A stretch of 64,000 nucleotides of DNA from CAZBQJ01 sp964494085 (GTDB taxonomy: Bacteria > Patescibacteriota > Gracilibacteria > UBA1369), in assembly GCA_964494085.1 (NCBI GenBank), contig CAZBQJ010000004.1:1-64000 (forward strand). Direction: 5' to 3'. The notes under the pieces were generated by a model that was given only the letters and a program-made list of their open reading frames with translations, did no database searches and was not told where the DNA came from. Below, piece after piece: positions 9,459 to 18,324 of this stretch (its first letter is position 1; each line of letters starts with the position of its first letter). A program made the translations under genes and the position numbers.

Positions 9459-9719
9459 CTATTTTAGTCCTAATTTGCCAACCAACTCATCGAAAGTTTC
9501 CTTTTCGTTGAGTTTGAGATAATTGAGGAGTTTTCTTCTCTTGCCTACCATCATTAAAAGTCCACGTCGAGAATGATTATCTTTGGGATGTTCTTCTAAG
9601 TGTGATGAAAGTTGTTTGATCCTCTCTGTAAGGATGGCAATCTGTACTTGTGGTGACCCAGTATCCTTTGGATGTACTGCAAATCCGGAAATTACATTTT
9701 TCTTTTCAGTCCTTTTCAT
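9459..9719 (-). CDS. rpsO: 30S ribosomal protein S15
   Basis: S15 is a primary binder of 16S rRNA that nucleates the platform of the small subunit. The 86-residue length and sequence are typical, with the conserved core DTGSPQVQIAILTERI and the DNHSRRGLLMMVGKRRKLL helix. The N-terminal KRTEKKNVISGFAVHPKD is slightly divergent. It is transcribed toward pnp, the conserved bacterial order. The leader has no Shine-Dalgarno sequence. Confidence 0.97.
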   Translation of the reverse strand: MKRTEKKNVISGFAVHPKDTGSPQVQIAILTERIKQLSSHLEEHPKDNHSRRGLLMMVGKRRKLLNYLKLNEKETFDELVGKLGLK

Positions 9720-9835
9720 TACCTTGTTTACTAATAAAAATACGAGTAATTGACGCGTGCTATAAGCTAGCAGAGACTCAACTTATTGGCAAGCCATTCT
9801 TTTTGTGGTAAATCTGGAGAGACAAAAATAATCAA

Positions 9836-10789
9836 ATGAATTACCGAGCAATAGTTGCAGAAGCCTGGGAGTTTACTCAGGAACACAAGAAACTGGCCAT
9901 TTATTATGGTGCGGTTCCGGCTTTTTTCTCCACTACAGTGGGAATAGGCTATATTATTTATCAATACTATTCATTTTTGGGCTCCAAGCTGTTTGAGAAT
10001 TGGGGACATGGTTTTGCCGTGGTACTGCTGGAATCGGCTTTGAATTTTTTGCAACATAACCAGACCTGGATTTTTCCGCTGGTTTTGATATCTGTGATTA
10101 CGATGCTGGGCTACTTTATTTTACCGGTGCTATGCCAAGGGGCCTTAATCCAACTGGTAGCCAGACGTAAAAATGGACAAACGGTACACGGGAAAAAAGG
10201 GCTGACTTATGGTATGCTGTCATTTCTGCCCTTGTTTGAATACAGTTTATTTGTACAAACCTTTAGTGTGGTTTCGATTTTCTCGACTCTGGCTTTTGCT
10301 ATGAGGACTTTAGGCTGGGGAATAATTACTTCGGTGGTACCAATTATAGTATTTGTGTTGATAGCCGCTTTGATATTGGCGATTTTCCTTACTTATACTG
10401 AATTCTATATAGTAATTGACGGTGAAGGCGTATTTGGTTCAATTGCCAAAAGCTTTAACCTGGTGGTGAAACATTTGGAAGAAACCATCCTCTTGACTAT
10501 CCTGATGTTGATTATCGGTTTGAGAATAATTATTCAGATGTTTTTTGTTCTGCTGATACCAGCGGCGACTTTAGGGGTTGTTTATTTATTAACCACCGCC
10601 AACCTGCCGGGTTTGGGATTACTGTTAGGGGCGATACTGGGTTTCCTGGGGCTACTGATAGCGGCGTATTTAAACGGAATTATCCATACTTTTGCTGTGG
10701 TGGTGTGGACATTCACCTTTTTACATTTGACCTCAGAAGTTGAACCCCACGCTAGGGACAAGCGAGAACAAGAGGCCGACGTAGATTAA
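9836..10789 (+). CDS. Polytopic membrane protein of unknown function
   Basis: This 317-residue protein has about six strongly hydrophobic segments, at roughly residues 20-45, 80-105, 130-160, 165-190, 220-250 and 255-285. It lacks a signal peptide and ends in a charged tail (EVEPHARDKREQEADVD). Its layout recalls the loosely defined membrane proteins related to the glycerophosphodiesterase membrane domain, but I see no catalytic motif. Its 3' end overlaps the convergent DUF3307-like gene by 57 bases. Confidence 0.75.
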   Translation: MNYRAIVAEAWEFTQEHKKLAIYYGAVPAFFSTTVGIGYIIYQYYSFLGSKLFENWGHGFAVVLLESALNFLQHNQTWIFPLVLISVITMLGYFILPVLCQGALIQLVARRKNGQTVHGKKGLTYGMLSFLPLFEYSLFVQTFSVVSIFSTLAFAMRTLGWGIITSVVPIIVFVLIAALILAIFLTYTEFYIVIDGEGVFGSIAKSFNLVVKHLEETILLTILMLIIGLRIIIQMFFVLLIPAATLGVVYLLTTANLPGLGLLLGAILGFLGLLIAAYLNGIIHTFAVVVWTFTFLHLTSEVEPHARDKREQEADVD

Positions 10790-11338
10790 AGTAGCTAAAA
10801 AAAGCCGTTTCATCATATTGCGTTTACTGAGAGCGGTATTTTGAGCTGAACTGGTTTTGCCGCGACCTTTTTTGACCAGAAAGAAACTATATTCAATGGT
10901 CAGGGTGGAAAAAATGGCTAAACAACTATAAGTAATAAAAATTGGGCTGAAATAAATGGCTTCGAAGTAATTGTTCCAGTCAACCATTTTCACTGAAAAG
11001 AATTCCGGTAAGCGAGTGGCGATCAGATAAACAATGCCAATAGTGATAAAATGAGCGAATTGATCTGCCCAGTAAGCTGAATAACTATGTTTACTACGGT
11101 TAATATGATCGACCTTTAGGCAATCAATGACGAAATGACAGGCGGCAATCCCCAACCCCAGGAAGATGCTGTAGTAACTGCCGGTATAAATGTAGGCCAA
11201 TAAAGTGGTGACCAGAAAATGAATTGTAGCATGCATGATGATCCCCCATCGTGACCTCTTTTTCCAGGCGACCAGAGTCCCCGGTTGAAGTAGATAATCA
11301 GAAATTAAATGGGCAAGATAGAGATAGAAAAAGAGCAT
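10733..11338 (-). CDS. DUF3307-type membrane protein
   Basis: The 201-residue protein has about five membrane helices. It carries the family signature at the N-terminus (HLISDYLLQPGTLVAWKK) and a further conserved CHFVIDCLK segment near residue 75. DUF3307 proteins are widespread membrane proteins without an established biochemical role. The gene overlaps the convergent membrane-protein gene by 57 bases at its 3' end and follows the cyclic-nucleotide-binding gene in the same direction. Confidence 0.8.
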   Translation of the reverse strand: MLFFYLYLAHLISDYLLQPGTLVAWKKRSRWGIIMHATIHFLVTTLLAYIYTGSYYSIFLGLGIAACHFVIDCLKVDHINRSKHSYSAYWADQFAHFITIGIVYLIATRLPEFFSVKMVDWNNYFEAIYFSPIFITYSCLAIFSTLTIEYSFFLVKKGRGKTSSAQNTALSKRNMMKRLFLATLIYVGLLFSLVPSVGFNF

Positions 11339-11396
11339 AAGTATTGAATTTTTTTAATATTTTGCATCCTCCAGGTCATGCCGGAAGCGCGAAGTA

Positions 11397-11855
11397 TTAG
11401 GCGTTTTTTTCACGGATATTGGCTTTGACGCGGTCGAGGAATTCCTTGCTGACTTGGGCGGCGAAAGAAGGATCGGTGGAAATCAAATTGAGAAAATCCA
11501 CTTTTTTCAAAGTAAAGGTTTCAGTGGTTTGGGTAGTGCGCGCAGTGGCATTACGAGGGACGTCGGAAATGAGAGCCATTTCTCCGAAGAACTCATTTTC
11601 ACCCAGCAGAGCGATTTCCCGGTCAAAGCTGGGGGTTTCTCCGGCATGAAAGATCCTGACATTACCACTTTTGATGATATACATTTTGTCGCCGATATCT
11701 CCTTCGCGGAAAAGGACGAAATTTTCCGGATAATATTCCAGATTGATATGCTTGATTATTTCTGCCTGCAGTTGCTCGTCCAGACCTTCGAAGAGCTGAA
11801 TCTTTTTCAGTAAATTGGTGATGATATGCAAGTCTTGTTCGTTTTGATTTGGCAT
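11397..11855 (-). CDS. Cyclic nucleotide-binding domain protein without DNA-binding domain
   Basis: The protein is a single CAP_ED-type beta-roll of 152 residues with the phosphate-binding cassette GENEFFGEMALISDVPRNATA near residue 85. A Crp/Fnr regulator would continue with a helix-turn-helix, but this one stops after the C-helix. It is therefore probably a small sensor or an adaptor for another protein, not a transcription factor by itself. Similar stand-alone domains are common in small bacterial genomes. The ligand is unknown. Confidence 0.85.
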   Translation of the reverse strand: MPNQNEQDLHIITNLLKKIQLFEGLDEQLQAEIIKHINLEYYPENFVLFREGDIGDKMYIIKSGNVRIFHAGETPSFDREIALLGENEFFGEMALISDVPRNATARTTQTTETFTLKKVDFLNLISTDPSFAAQVSKEFLDRVKANIREKNA

Positions 11856-11887
11856 GTTAGTTTATTTTTACAGATATCGTTATATTA

Positions 11888-11893
11888 TATAAT
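11888..11893 (+). promoter_or_regulatory. -10 element directly before leuS
   Basis: A perfect TATAAT lies only four bases before the chosen leuS ATG at 11898. If it is used, transcription would start at or inside the start codon, giving a leaderless mRNA. The surrounding run of TA repeats makes the exact box uncertain and there is no clear -35 box. Confidence 0.3.
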
Positions 11894-11897
11894 ATAT

Positions 11898-14297
11898 ATG
11901 CCGAAATATCAAGCTACGGAGACAGAGGAAAAGTGGCAGAAGAAGTGGGCGGAAAGCAAACTTTATGAGGTTGATTTTGACGCTTCAGACAGACCAAAGT
12001 ACTATAATCTAGTGATGTTCCCCTATCCTTCTGGCGATAAACTACATATCGGGCATTGGTACAACTTTGCTCCGGCGGATAGTTGGGGTAGATATATGCG
12101 GATGAAAGGTTTTCAGGTTTTTGAACCAATGGGCTATGATTCTTTTGGCTTGCCGGCTGAAAATTTTGCCATCAAAACAGGTATTAAACCGGCTGATTCG
12201 ATTGCCAAGAACACGGCGACTATGACTCAGCAACTGAAGCGGATTGGAACGATGTATGATTGGAGTAAGACTCTTTCCACTTCTACACCGGAATATTATC
12301 ATTGGACACAATGGGTGTTTTTGCAGCTTTATCAGGCGGGACTAGCCTACCAAAAGGAGGCGGCGGTGAATTGGGATCCGGTCGATCAGACTGTGCTGGC
12401 CAATGAACAGGTTTTACCTGATGGACGAGCGGAAAGATCGGGGGCGATAGTTGAACAGCGACTTTTGAAACAATGGTTTTTCAAAACTACTGATTTCGCG
12501 CAAGAATTAATCGATAATTTGGAAAAATTAGACTGGCCGGAAAAAACTAAAGCCATGCAGAGAAATTGGATTGGACGGAGTGAAGGGGCGCAGATCAGAT
12601 TTACCGTTGACGGTCTGGACGATACGGAAATTGAGGTGTTTACAACCAGGCCGGACACTCTCTTTGGAGTAACTTATCTGGTCTTGGCGCCGGAACATCC
12701 TTTGGTGGAAAAGATTGTTTCAGGCGAAAAGCGCCAAGCTGTAGAAAATTACCGCCAGGAAATGGGTACTAAAAATGATTTGGCCCGGACTGATTTGGCC
12801 AAGGCAAAAACAGGAGTATTTACTGGTGGTTATGCCATACATCCGGTTACCGGTGTGAAAATCCCGATATGGATTGCCGACTATGTTTTGATGACTTATG
12901 GAACAGGAGCCGTGATGGCTGTTCCGGCGCATGATGAGAGAGATTGGGATTTTGCCAAAAAATATCAGCTACCGATAGTGGAAGTGGTCAGCGGCGGACA
13001 TCTGGAAGAGGCAGCCTTTACCGGAGAAGGTAAAATGATTAATTCGGACTTTCTGGACGGACTTTCCAGTGAATTGGCGAAAAAGGAAATAACCGGTTGG
13101 CTGGAGAAAAATAATCGTGGAGAAGGAGTAGTGAACTATCGTCTGCGCGACTGGCTGCTTTCCCGTCAGAGATATTGGGGGGCGCCGATACCGATTGTTT
13201 ATGACCCAGAAGGAAAAGCCCAGGCGATTCCGGAAAAATATTTACCCTGGTTACTGCCGACCGATGTGGATTTCCAACCAAAAGGAAGCTCACCTCTGGG
13301 CCAATCCAAAGAATTGGCTGAACGTGTCGAAAAGTTGTTTGGGAAAGGCTGGAAACCGGAAATCGATACGATGGATACTTTTGTTTGTTCCAGTTTTTAT
13401 TATTTGCGTTATCTGATGGAGGGAAATCCCACAGAATTTATTGATGCTGAACGGGAAAAGAGCTGGATGCCGGTCGATATGTATATTGGCGGGGCGGAAC
13501 ATGCCTGTATGCACTTGATTTATGCGCGATTTTTGATGATGGCTCTCCATCAACTGGGAATTACCAAAACAGCTGAACCCTTTAAAAAGCTGGTGCATCA
13601 AGGTTTGATTACCAATGCCGGGGCCAAAATGAGCAAGAGCAAAGGTAATGTGGTTTCTCCCGATGATTATGTGAAGAAATATGGTTCAGACATTTTCCGA
13701 ATGTACTTGATGTTTATGGGGCCTTATGCGGAAGGTGGTGACTGGAATGACAGTGGGATTAGCGGTGTAGCCAGATTTGTAGAGAGGTTTTTTGTTTTGA
13801 TCACTGAAAAGAGTGAAGTGAAAGATGAGCCGGAAATGCAAAAACAAGTGCATCGAACGATTAAAAAAGTCAGTGAAGATATGGTTAAATTGAATTTCAA
13901 TACTTGTGTAGCGGCTTTGATGGAATTTGTGAATCATGCCGGAAAAACCGGACTTGATGCGGTAGCGAAGAAATCCATGGTGAAATTGATTGCCCCGTTG
14001 GCACCCCATTTGGCGGAAGAATTATGGGAGAAAATAGGAGAAAAATATTCGGTATTTGACCAGGATTATCCTGATTATGACCCTCAATATTTGATAGAGA
14101 GCAAGATCAAAATTGCTATTCAGGTAAATGGAAAATTGCGAGGTGAAGTGGAAATTGCCGCCGAAGCAACTGAACCGGAAGTTTTGGCTATATCCAAGGC
14201 TGATCCGAATGTTGGCAAATATTTGGCGGCGGGAGCATTGATAAAAGAAATTTATGTACCGGGAAAATTGGTCAGCTTCGTTGTGAAAGCTGGTTAA
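11898..14297 (+). CDS. leuS: Leucyl-tRNA synthetase
   Basis: LeuS charges tRNA-Leu and edits mischarged tRNA. I start it at 11898 because MPKYQATETEEKWQKKW matches the family N-terminus; an upstream in-frame ATG would add 24 hydrophobic residues. The 799-residue protein has the class I motifs HIGH (50-53) and KMSKS (577-581). It also has the CP1 editing domain with TTRPDTLFG and the catalytic-domain motif GYDSFGLPAENFA. The length fits a bacterial LeuS that is slightly compact. Confidence 0.97.
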   Translation: MPKYQATETEEKWQKKWAESKLYEVDFDASDRPKYYNLVMFPYPSGDKLHIGHWYNFAPADSWGRYMRMKGFQVFEPMGYDSFGLPAENFAIKTGIKPADSIAKNTATMTQQLKRIGTMYDWSKTLSTSTPEYYHWTQWVFLQLYQAGLAYQKEAAVNWDPVDQTVLANEQVLPDGRAERSGAIVEQRLLKQWFFKTTDFAQELIDNLEKLDWPEKTKAMQRNWIGRSEGAQIRFTVDGLDDTEIEVFTTRPDTLFGVTYLVLAPEHPLVEKIVSGEKRQAVENYRQEMGTKNDLARTDLAKAKTGVFTGGYAIHPVTGVKIPIWIADYVLMTYGTGAVMAVPAHDERDWDFAKKYQLPIVEVVSGGHLEEAAFTGEGKMINSDFLDGLSSELAKKEITGWLEKNNRGEGVVNYRLRDWLLSRQRYWGAPIPIVYDPEGKAQAIPEKYLPWLLPTDVDFQPKGSSPLGQSKELAERVEKLFGKGWKPEIDTMDTFVCSSFYYLRYLMEGNPTEFIDAEREKSWMPVDMYIGGAEHACMHLIYARFLMMALHQLGITKTAEPFKKLVHQGLITNAGAKMSKSKGNVVSPDDYVKKYGSDIFRMYLMFMGPYAEGGDWNDSGISGVARFVERFFVLITEKSEVKDEPEMQKQVHRTIKKVSEDMVKLNFNTCVAALMEFVNHAGKTGLDAVAKKSMVKLIAPLAPHLAEELWEKIGEKYSVFDQDYPDYDPQYLIESKIKIAIQVNGKLRGEVEIAAEATEPEVLAISKADPNVGKYLAAGALIKEIYVPGKLVSFVVKAG

Positions 14298-14353
14298 CCT
14301 ATGTTAAAATTGCCCACGAAAACAAAATCACAGTTTTAAGTCAAAATCTAAAG

Positions 14354-15016
14354 TTGGTAAATCAAAAAGAAAAATCCGGTTTTACATTAGTGGAATTGAT
14401 TATTGTGATGGCAATAATTGTGATTGTAATAGGAATTTCTCTGGGATCACTGACATCTTCTCAATCATTACAGGTTTTCAATAATAATTTTGATAAAATC
14501 CAGAGTCTGATCAGCAATGCCCGCAGTCAGGCGATCACCGGTAAAGGGCAGTTGGATTATACTGATTTTGACCATGATAAATGTAACGATACAGGGGCGA
14601 TGACAGAAGGAACCTGCACATCTCCTGATTATGTGACTCCGGCCAATTATGGGGTGTATTTCGATACCGTCGAGGCGCCTAATGCTGTTTTGTTTGCTGA
14701 TATAAATCCGCCGACCAGTGGGCATATTGGACAAAAGGGCCGATATGACAAAGGAACATTGTATGTGAGTGGTGCAGACTTGGTTCTAGATAGTTTGACT
14801 CTACCGCCTGATTACACTTTGGCCATAATGGATGGAAATACCAGCTATGCCGATGGCGGTATTTTTTTCTCACCCAACTATGCTGACATCAGTTTTGAAA
14901 CTTTGACGGCCAAGCCCTTTTTGACCCTGAAACTGCAAGACACAAAGACCTCACGCTGTCGTCAGATCATTATTCATAAATTGGCCGGTATACCGGAAAT
15001 AAAAGCCTGCACTTGA
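14354..15016 (+). CDS. Type IV prepilin-like protein (GspH/FimT type)
   Basis: The gene begins with TTG at 14354. The class III prepilin signal is clear: a short basic leader ending in Gly9, then FTLVELIIVMAIIVIVIG with Glu at +5, a single hydrophobic helix. The rest is a globular pilin head with a few cysteines. It is first in an overlapping three-gene group of prepilins and is probably a minor pilin or pseudopilin used in a type IV pilus or DNA-uptake machine. Processing needs a prepilin peptidase, which is not in this window. Confidence 0.9.
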   Translation: MVNQKEKSGFTLVELIIVMAIIVIVIGISLGSLTSSQSLQVFNNNFDKIQSLISNARSQAITGKGQLDYTDFDHDKCNDTGAMTEGTCTSPDYVTPANYGVYFDTVEAPNAVLFADINPPTSGHIGQKGRYDKGTLYVSGADLVLDSLTLPPDYTLAIMDGNTSYADGGIFFSPNYADISFETLTAKPFLTLKLQDTKTSRCRQIIIHKLAGIPEIKACT

Positions 15017-15744
15017 TGAAACAAACGCTTAAAAAAAGCTCAGCTAAATTTAAAAAAGGTGAAACCATCATAGAGGTTTTGGTGGCACTGATGATCGTGA
15101 CGCTGGGAGCCGCTACTGCGACAACCCTGATAGTAGTCTCACTGAGGGCCAATCAATTTAATAAAGACTCTTTGGTGGCGTTGAACCTGGCTCAAGAAGG
15201 AGTGGAATATCTACACAATCTGCGCGACACCAATTGGCTAAAATTCAGTGGAAATACCCAAAACTGCTGGAATACTAAACCCAATGCCGATACCTGCGGG
15301 ACAAATAATTTATTGGAGGCCACGACTGCCAGTAGTGGTTATGCCCTGGGCATGGATGCGGATGGTCAGAATACTTTGATTGCTGTGACCAAAGCCCTGG
15401 ATCTGACGGATGGAACGGACAATGATGAAGAAAAATATAGATTGAATTATTTTGATTTGAATCTATTGGTGAATGCGGACGATGTGGATCGGGGGTATGG
15501 CAATAGTAATGATTATATCGGTAGTGGTTTTGGAAACGCCACTCCAGTAGATAAAACTAAATTTTATCGTTCAATTCAGGTAAAATACGGTACGATTGCT
15601 GGCAGTTCGCCCTGGGCCTCGACTATAGGTGCAGGACCTGCTGCGACCGCGGACATCATGGAAATCACCTCGACTGTGGTTTGGATGGACTCCGGAGTGC
15701 AACATCAGGCAAACTTATCCAGTGCTTTGACCCGTTATAAATAA
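15016..15744 (+). CDS. Minor prepilin, PilV/PulI-like
   Basis: The 242-residue protein starts with ATG at 15016, overlapping the previous stop in TGATG. A TTG one codon upstream is a less likely start. The basic leader ends in Gly15 and is followed by ETIIEVLVALMIVTLG. Glu at +5 is kept, but residue +1 is Glu instead of the usual Phe. The segment LAQEGVEYLHNLRDTNW is typical of PilV-like minor pilins. It is translationally coupled to the neighbouring prepilin genes and would be an inner-membrane-anchored minor pilin. Confidence 0.88.
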   Translation: MKQTLKKSSAKFKKGETIIEVLVALMIVTLGAATATTLIVVSLRANQFNKDSLVALNLAQEGVEYLHNLRDTNWLKFSGNTQNCWNTKPNADTCGTNNLLEATTASSGYALGMDADGQNTLIAVTKALDLTDGTDNDEEKYRLNYFDLNLLVNADDVDRGYGNSNDYIGSGFGNATPVDKTKFYRSIQVKYGTIAGSSPWASTIGAGPAATADIMEITSTVVWMDSGVQHQANLSSALTRYK

Positions 15745-16889
15745 TGCCAAAATTTTTAGAAAAAAAGGCGTTTACTTTGGTGGAAGTATTGGTAGCGGTA
15801 TCATTGTTTTCAGTGGTCGGTTTATTGGCGCTGACGGTTTTTGTAAATATAACCAGGATTCAAGGAAGGCTGGCTATGGAAAACTCCATTTATGAAGATG
15901 CCCGTTTCATGATGGAAAGGATTTCCCGAGAAATACGCAACAATGCCATTGATTATGAAGAATATTTCAACAAGGCCGCTAATCCCGCTAATCAATACGG
16001 CGAATTGTATGGTTGTTATGCGGCGCAGTTTTATAATCCGGGGGTGGGAGATTACCGAATTCAGGATTTAAATGCCAACCCGGGAACATTGGGGGCGCAA
16101 TGTAATAATGGGGACCTCTATACCGGACAAGAATGCGTGGTATTCAAACCTTCAATTGATTTAAATACCGGTACTTACCCTTATAAAGGAGCGTCCCCTG
16201 CCCCATCCCCATCCGCTGGAGAAACAAATTCCAATGCTTTCTGCCCGCTTTACTTAAATGCCGGTCTGAGTTGTACCCCTCCGGCAGCACCGGCGATCAA
16301 TGCCAAGCCAAATGATACCAAAGAGCTGTATCTAATCGATAAAGATGGTAAAGTGAAAACTTATTTGGCCAGGAAGAAGGTCTCTAGCAATCCTGAGCAA
16401 TTTTCCCTGGCCATGCTGAAAAAGGTTGGTGAAGACCAAAATACTGACGGTTTGACGGAAACCTGGAAGGGCTGCACTGGTAATACTTTTTGTTGCGCCA
16501 GTGAATTTGATTGTCCGAGTGGGTTGGGAGAATTGGAGAAATTGGAAGACTCGCTGGATTTCTCAAAGACCGGAAGTGGTATTTATACCGGTTTTGTGCC
16601 GATCAGTCCGCTGCGCACCAATGTCACCAGTCTAAACTTTCAGATCATTCCGGGTGAAGATCCCCGTAAAGCATTTGCCGAACCGACGGCTGTATACCAG
16701 CCGTCGGTTCGAATCACTTTGACGGTGCAACCCGCAGCCGACCAATTGGCAAAGTTTGGTAATCCGGGCCCCGGTCAGATTCCGACAATTGTCTTGCAAA
16801 CAACTATTTCTTCACGTATTCAAAGTGAGGTCAAGAGTTATCTGGGCTCGGATACCCACGAGATTTCAGGCTGCAATTTGACTTCGTAA
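15744..16889 (+). CDS. Minor prepilin, PilW/PulJ-like
   Basis: The 381-residue product begins MPKFLEKKA followed by FTLVEVLVAVSLFSVVG. The prepilin peptidase site therefore has Ala at -1 in place of Gly, with Phe +1 and Glu +5 conserved. DARFMMERISREIRNNAI after the helix is characteristic of PilW/PulJ proteins. The start overlaps the previous stop by one base. The large head contains several cysteines and a Pro/Ser-rich loop. A perfect 14-bp hairpin is embedded in its coding sequence at 16679-16711. Confidence 0.88.
   Translation: MPKFLEKKAFTLVEVLVAVSLFSVVGLLALTVFVNITRIQGRLAMENSIYEDARFMMERISREIRNNAIDYEEYFNKAANPANQYGELYGCYAAQFYNPGVGDYRIQDLNANPGTLGAQCNNGDLYTGQECVVFKPSIDLNTGTYPYKGASPAPSPSAGETNSNAFCPLYLNAGLSCTPPAAPAINAKPNDTKELYLIDKDGKVKTYLARKKVSSNPEQFSLAMLKKVGEDQNTDGLTETWKGCTGNTFCCASEFDCPSGLGELEKLEDSLDFSKTGSGIYTGFVPISPLRTNVTSLNFQIIPGEDPRKAFAEPTAVYQPSVRITLTVQPAADQLAKFGNPGPGQIPTIVLQTTISSRIQSEVKSYLGSDTHEISGCNLTS
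16679..16711. repeat. Perfect 14-bp stem hairpin inside a prepilin gene
   Basis: CGAACCGACGGCTG at 16679-16692 is the exact reverse complement of 16698-16711, with a five-base loop TATAC. It is in-frame coding sequence with no following T-run, so it is not a normal terminator. Confidence 0.8.
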
Positions 16890-16898
16890 AATCGTGAT

Positions 16899-17345
16899 AT
16901 GTTGAGACTCCTGATACAAACTGTCCTGAACAGATGTGACATCGTTTTATTGAATGATTCGCTGCTTTTGGCGTCGGAAAGTTGGGAGTCACACAAGGAT
17001 GAAATTAAAACTGTTTTACCGGCTATTGAAAAGATGTTGAGTGATTATGGCTATGACTGGAAAGAGCTGGAAGAATTGGTAGTGGTGGTCGGAAAAGGCA
17101 ATTTTTCCGCGACTAGAATCGGTGTGACGATCGCCAATATTTTAGCATTGGCGACGGTTACTTCTGACTCCGCCGGAGCGAAAATTTATGAAATGGAAGT
17201 TACGGAAAATGAGGATTTGAAGGAAATTCTCAGACAGATGGAAAACAATTTCCGAAACGGTTGGAAGGATGTAAAATTAGCCAAACCGATCTATCGTACT
17301 GAACCGCTGATTTCACTTTCCAAAAAGAAAAAATTTACTGAATAA
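16899..17345 (+). CDS. tsaB: TsaB-like protein, short form
   Basis: TsaB partners TsaD in making the t6A base at position 37 of ANN-decoding tRNAs. The 148-residue product corresponds to the N-terminal lobe of TsaB, including VVVGKGNFSATRIGVTIA, which matches the family's GPGSFTGxRxG loop with divergence. Normal TsaB has about 220-230 residues, so the second lobe is mostly missing. The gene precedes rsmI by three bases. It is likely functional as a scaffold, but a degenerate paralogue cannot be excluded. Confidence 0.72.
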   Translation: MLRLLIQTVLNRCDIVLLNDSLLLASESWESHKDEIKTVLPAIEKMLSDYGYDWKELEELVVVVGKGNFSATRIGVTIANILALATVTSDSAGAKIYEMEVTENEDLKEILRQMENNFRNGWKDVKLAKPIYRTEPLISLSKKKKFTE

Positions 17346-17348
17346 AAT

Positions 17349-18020
17349 ATGCTTTATATCGTCGCCACACCAATTGGGAACCTGGAGGATCTGTCCGCTC
17401 GAACAATCCGGACATTGAAAGAGGTTGATTTAATTGCCGCAGAAGACACCAGGACTTCCGGAATACTGTTAAAAAGGTATGAGATTACTACTCCGAAAAC
17501 CTCCTTTCATTCTTATAGTGATGATAGAAAAGTAGAGGAACTGGTAGAAATGATGTTGGCCGGCAAGGATGTTGCCTTGATTTCTGATGCCGGAACGCCG
17601 GGAATTTCTGATCCGGGTTTTTTACTGGTGAGGGCAGCCCGCAAGGCAGGAATACAGGTCTCTCCTATTCCCGGACCGGCGGCCTTTTTGGCAGCATTGT
17701 CAGCCAGCGGCCTACCGATCAATCATTTTTTGTATTTAGGTTTCTTGCCGATGAAAAAAGGCCGCCGGACTATGTTGAAAAAATTGCAAGAAGAAGAAAA
17801 TACTCTAGTGTTTTATGAATCTCCACATCGAATATTGAAGACTCTCAAAGAATTTTCCGAGTACTTCCCGGAAAGGAAACTGGTAATTGCCAGGGAAATC
17901 ACCAAGATCTTTGAGGAGTTTGCCAGCGGGACAGCGGCGGAATTATTTGAACACTTTAATAAAAAAACTCCCAAAGGGGAATTTGTGGTAATCATGGCTG
18001 GAAAGGATTTTCGAGAGTAA
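17349..18020 (+). CDS. rsmI: 16S rRNA 2'-O-ribose C1402 methyltransferase
   Basis: RsmI uses S-adenosylmethionine to methylate the ribose of C1402 in the decoding centre. The 223-residue protein contains the tetrapyrrole-methylase fold with the hallmark start MLYIVATPIGNLEDLSARTI. It also has EDTRTSGILLKRY, VALISDAGTPGISDPG and the SPHR element. The short C-terminal extension of some relatives is absent. It is in an operon with tsaB. Confidence 0.96.
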   Translation: MLYIVATPIGNLEDLSARTIRTLKEVDLIAAEDTRTSGILLKRYEITTPKTSFHSYSDDRKVEELVEMMLAGKDVALISDAGTPGISDPGFLLVRAARKAGIQVSPIPGPAAFLAALSASGLPINHFLYLGFLPMKKGRRTMLKKLQEEENTLVFYESPHRILKTLKEFSEYFPERKLVIAREITKIFEEFASGTAAELFEHFNKKTPKGEFVVIMAGKDFRE

Positions 18021-18031
18021 TTATTCAGCTT

Positions 18032-18322
18032 TTATCCTTTATCCGGATGATCTGGACGATGGGATTTTTTTTGACGGGAATTTTTGCGTAAAGCTTTACG
18101 AGCGATATGCAGGCTGAGCACCTGACTGCGAGTATCCTGTAAAAGCCGCAGCACTTCCTCGGTCGGGATATTTGTTCCCTCAGCGTAGGCATTTAACCGC
18201 TTGGAGATTTTTTTAATCTCCAAGCGATGATGCGCCAGGCGATGGTTGTTTTTTTGAGGTGAGTGACGATTGTTGGTGGAAGGATGTGGCGAGGGCCTTC
18301 CTTCATCTGGTAGTGCTTTCAT
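18032..18322 (-). CDS. Small basic hypothetical protein
   Basis: This is a 96-residue, His/Lys/Arg-rich protein of unknown function. The first 35 residues look disordered, the centre (about 35-75) could be a helical pair, and the end is strongly basic (KALRKNSRQKKSHRP). It begins two bases after the stop of the amidase-SpoIID gene, so the two are probably co-transcribed. Binding to nucleic acid or wall polymer is possible from charge alone, but nothing supports it directly. Confidence 0.55.
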   Translation of the reverse strand: MKALPDEGRPSPHPSTNNRHSPQKNNHRLAHHRLEIKKISKRLNAYAEGTNIPTEEVLRLLQDTRSQVLSLHIARKALRKNSRQKKSHRPDHPDKG

Positions 18323-18324
18323 AT

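Noticed and set aside
11826..11897. Longer leuS start
   Set aside because: The 24 extra residues are hydrophobic and unlike any LeuS N-terminus; MPKYQATETEEKW fits the family.
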